From assembly GCA_025963345.1 (NCBI GenBank), contig JAOPUS010000181.1, forward strand, positions 1 through 12,921: a stretch of DNA of 12,921 nt, given 5' to 3'. Shown here in pieces: positions 11,337-12,921 of the stretch (positions are counted from its first letter, which is position 1; the number at the start of each line of letters is the position of its first letter). The notes below the pieces were generated by a model. That model was not told where the DNA came from and ran no database searches. It saw only the letters and a program-made list of their open reading frames with translations. The stretch comes from Blastococcus sp. GTDB taxonomy: Bacteria > Actinomycetota > Actinomycetes > Mycobacteriales > Geodermatophilaceae. A program made the translations under genes and the position numbers.

Positions 11337-11717
11337 ATGCCCGAGCCGTCGGGTGCGGAAACGGTCCGGCCGCTGGCCACGGGCTGGGTCCTGGCCCGGG
11401 TCTCCGGCCCGTCCATGTCGCCCACGGTCCGCGACGGCGACCGGTTGCTGGTGCGCCGGCTGCGCCCGGGGGTGGCGGTGGGTCCCGGAACCGTCGTGCT
11501 GGCCCGGTTCCCGGCGCGGCCGGCGCTGCTGGTGGTCAAGCGGGTGCGCCGTGCGGTGCCGGGCGGCTCCTGGGTGGTGGGCGACAACCCGCTGGTCACC
11601 GACGACAGCCGGGCCTTCGGCGTCGCCGTCCCCGTCGGCCGGGTGGTGGCCCGGCTGTGGCCGCGCCCCGGCCGGCTCGCCGGGCTGCCTCCCGAGGACC
11701 TGCCCACGAGGACCTAG
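11337..11717 (+). CDS. sodX: NiSOD maturation protease SodX (signal-peptidase-I family)
   Basis: The 126-residue protein has the S26 peptidase fold with the Ser-Lys dyad: Ser26 in SGPSMSPTVRDGD and Lys68 in LLVVKRVRR. GSWVVGDNPLVTDDSRAFG is the conserved box D/E. It lacks a convincing membrane anchor, as expected for a cytoplasmic enzyme that removes the SodN propeptide to expose the nickel-binding histidine. Divergent pairing with sodN is the usual arrangement. ATG 11337 is used, but an in-frame GTG at 11322 would add five residues; neither has a good Shine-Dalgarno sequence. The stop TAG interlocks with that of the converging rmlC gene. Confidence 0.92.
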   Translation: MPEPSGAETVRPLATGWVLARVSGPSMSPTVRDGDRLLVRRLRPGVAVGPGTVVLARFPARPALLVVKRVRRAVPGGSWVVGDNPLVTDDSRAFGVAVPVGRVVARLWPRPGRLAGLPPEDLPTRT

Positions 11718-12319
11718 CCGCGGGCGCGCAGCTCGGCGTACCGGGCGCTGCACTCCTCCATCGTCGGCAGCAGCCCCTGCTGGCGGGCCTCCTCGAGGGT
11801 GGGCGCGGCCTGGTCCTTGGCGGAGAGCTCCAGGCCGACGTCGGCCGGCCAGGGCAGGTCGAGCGCCGGATCGGTCGGCGAGATCCCGAACTCCCGGCCG
11901 GGGGAGTAGCCGGTGGACACCAGGTAGGTCACCGAGCTGCCGTCGACGAGGGAGAGGAACGCGTGCCCCAGCCCCTCGGACAGGTAGACCGCCCGCGGCT
12001 GCTCGCTGTCGAGAACGACGGCGTCGTGCACGCCGAACGTCGGGGAGCCCACCCGCACGTCGACGACGACGTCGAGCACCTTCCCCACCGGGCAGTAGAC
12101 GTACTTGGCCTGCCCGGGCGGCACCAGCGCGAAGTGCACGCCGCGCAGCACCCCCCGGGTGGAGACGCTGTGGTTGGCCTGGGCGAGGGTCAGGCCTAAG
12201 CCCAGGGCGCTGCTCAGGACGTCGGCCCGGTACCACTCGGTGAACCGTCCCCGGGCGTCCCCGTGCGGGACCAGGTCCACGACGTAGCTGTCTCGTGCGG
12301 CGAGCTCGCGGATCTCCAC
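11714..12319 (-). CDS. rfbC: dTDP-4-dehydrorhamnose 3,5-epimerase family protein (RmlC)
   Basis: This 201-residue cupin-fold epimerase matches RmlC throughout: GRFTEWYRAD, NHSVSTRGVLRGVHF (with the catalytic histidine of the RGxHF block), KYVYCPVGKVLDVVVDVR, GSPTFG, YLSEGLGHAFLSL and GREFGISPTDPALDLPWP. It would convert dTDP-4-keto-6-deoxyglucose to the 4-keto-rhamnose form for cell-wall or exopolysaccharide sugars. No other dTDP-rhamnose gene is in the window, so a related sugar epimerase role remains possible. GTG 12319 follows TACCGT by exactly 6 bases, predicting a leaderless mRNA. Its stop TAG shares the palindrome CTAG with the sodX stop on the other strand, leaving no terminator between the converging genes. 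Confidence 0.92.
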   Translation of the reverse strand: MEIRELAARDSYVVDLVPHGDARGRFTEWYRADVLSSALGLGLTLAQANHSVSTRGVLRGVHFALVPPGQAKYVYCPVGKVLDVVVDVRVGSPTFGVHDAVVLDSEQPRAVYLSEGLGHAFLSLVDGSSVTYLVSTGYSPGREFGISPTDPALDLPWPADVGLELSAKDQAAPTLEEARQQGLLPTMEECSARYAELRARG

Positions 12320-12325
12320 GCGCGC

Positions 12326-12331
12326 ACGGTA
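12326..12331 (-). promoter_or_regulatory. -10 box TACCGT of the leaderless rmlC gene
   Basis: TACCGT is followed by six bases and the GTG start on the minus strand, with no Shine-Dalgarno sequence. Confidence 0.55.
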
Positions 12332-12391
12332 GCCAGCCGCCCGCGGCGGCGGGGCCGGACAGGGCCGCGGAGCGGCCGCGGACGGTGTGAT

Positions 12392-12397
12392 TACGCT
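12392..12397 (+). promoter_or_regulatory. -10 box TACGCT ahead of the malic enzyme gene
   Basis: TACGCT lies 9 bases before ATG 12407, so the mRNA would have a leader of 2-3 bases at most. The bases before the ATG contain no Shine-Dalgarno sequence. The rest of the ~87-bp divergent gap with rmlC is GC-rich with no other recognisable site. Confidence 0.5.
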
Positions 12398-12406
12398 CCC
12401 TGTTCC

Positions 12407-12921
12407 ATGGGCGCCCAGCAGCTCCGCGACGACGCGGGCACGAAGGACCGGTTCGCCGACGATCCGGCGTTCGCCGTCCACGAGGGCGGCAAGCTGGAGG
12501 TGCGGCCGACCCGTGCCATCACCTCGATCGCCGACCTCGCCCTCACGTACACCCCGGGTGTCGCGCGGGTGTCCAGCGCGATCGCCGCCGAGCCGGAGCT
12601 GGCCCGCCGCTTCACCTGGGCCCCGCGCGTGGTCGCGGTGGTCTCCGACGGCACCGCCGTCCTCGGCCTCGGCGACATCGGACCGGCCGCGGCGCTGCCG
12701 GTCATGGAGGGCAAGGCCTGCCTGTTCAGCGAGTTCGGCGGGCTGTCGGCCGTGCCCGTCGTGCTGTCGACGACGGACACCGATGCGATCGTCGAGACGG
12801 TGGTCGCGATCGCGCCGTCGTTCGGGGGCATCAACCTCGAGGACATCAGCGCGCCGCGCTGCTTCGACATCGAGGCCCGTCTGCGGGAGCGGCTGGACAT
12901 CCCGGTCATGCACGACGACCA
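12407..12921 (+). CDS. NAD(P)-dependent malic enzyme, N-terminal part (3' end outside window)
   Basis: The first 171 complete codons of a malic enzyme are present and the frame runs off the window. Recognisable blocks are LALTYTPGVARVSSAIA, VAVVSDGTAVLGLGDIGPAA, LPVMEGKACLFSEFGGLSAVPVVL, GGINLEDISAPRCFDIE and DIPVMHDD, which belong to the bacterial malic enzyme N-terminal domain with its metal-binding acidic residues. The enzyme oxidatively decarboxylates malate to pyruvate in the cytoplasm. Cofactor preference cannot be judged because the NAD-binding domain is outside. Many bacterial relatives read GNIG where this has GDIG. The predicted mRNA is nearly leaderless. Confidence 0.94.
   Translation, partial: MGAQQLRDDAGTKDRFADDPAFAVHEGGKLEVRPTRAITSIADLALTYTPGVARVSSAIAAEPELARRFTWAPRVVAVVSDGTAVLGLGDIGPAAALPVMEGKACLFSEFGGLSAVPVVLSTTDTDAIVETVVAIAPSFGGINLEDISAPRCFDIEARLRERLDIPVMHDD

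Noticed and set aside
11337..11717. General secretory signal peptidase I (lepB).
   Set aside because: It is short, lacks a clear membrane anchor and is divergent from sodN, which identifies it as the NiSOD maturation protease.

Overview
The window is very GC-rich (about 70% by eye), densely packed actinobacterial chromosome. It carries SigR/RsrA, a WhiB-family iron-sulfur protein, a nickel superoxide dismutase with its SodX protease, and the actinobacterial micro-ribosomal protein bL37. Many start codons sit directly behind a TANNNT -10 box with no ribosome binding site. Gene content suggests a soil or stone actinomycete near Geodermatophilaceae (Blastococcus, Modestobacter, Geodermatophilus). 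That family-level guess comes from general impression, not a search.

Layout. 1-5165 is a redox/stress regulatory block: the end of sigR, rsrA (ATGA-coupled), bL37 on the opposite strand, a biotin-carboxylase-like protein that has lost its ATP-grasp core, a 73-residue biotinyl/lipoyl carrier protein, a GNAT acetyltransferase between two copies of a ~59-bp palindromic repeat, the PdtaS-type sensor kinase, and whiB1 with a complex ~310-bp upstream region. 5166-6701 holds a diacylglycerol-kinase-like lipid kinase divergent from a small four-helix membrane protein. From what I recall of Mycobacterium tuberculosis, sigH-rshA-TB7.3-pdtaS-whiB1-Rv3218-Rv3217c lie in the same order. If so, the biotin-carboxylase-like gene and the repeat-flanked GNAT are the local additions.

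6712-10750 is one minus-strand series: a GAF-PP2C phosphatase, psd and pssA (phosphatidylethanolamine synthesis), a SAT-like GNAT and a HAD-IIA phosphatase. The last three are linked by 4-base start/stop overlaps. 10866-11717 holds the divergent sodN/sodX pair. 11714-12319 is an RmlC-type sugar epimerase whose stop codon is interlocked with that of sodX. The window ends inside a malic enzyme gene.

The most unusual items are the biotin carboxylase pseudoenzyme beside a stand-alone carrier protein, the paired repeats bracketing the GNAT and supplying the upstream part of two divergent promoters, a 7-codon leader ORF that ends on the PdtaS start codon, loss of one of the two PdtaS GAF cysteines, and the whiB1 regulatory region. 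That region has a CRP-type site, a perfect palindrome inside the promoter and a SigR-type promoter facing the other way. No RNA gene, CRISPR array, insertion sequence or origin was seen.
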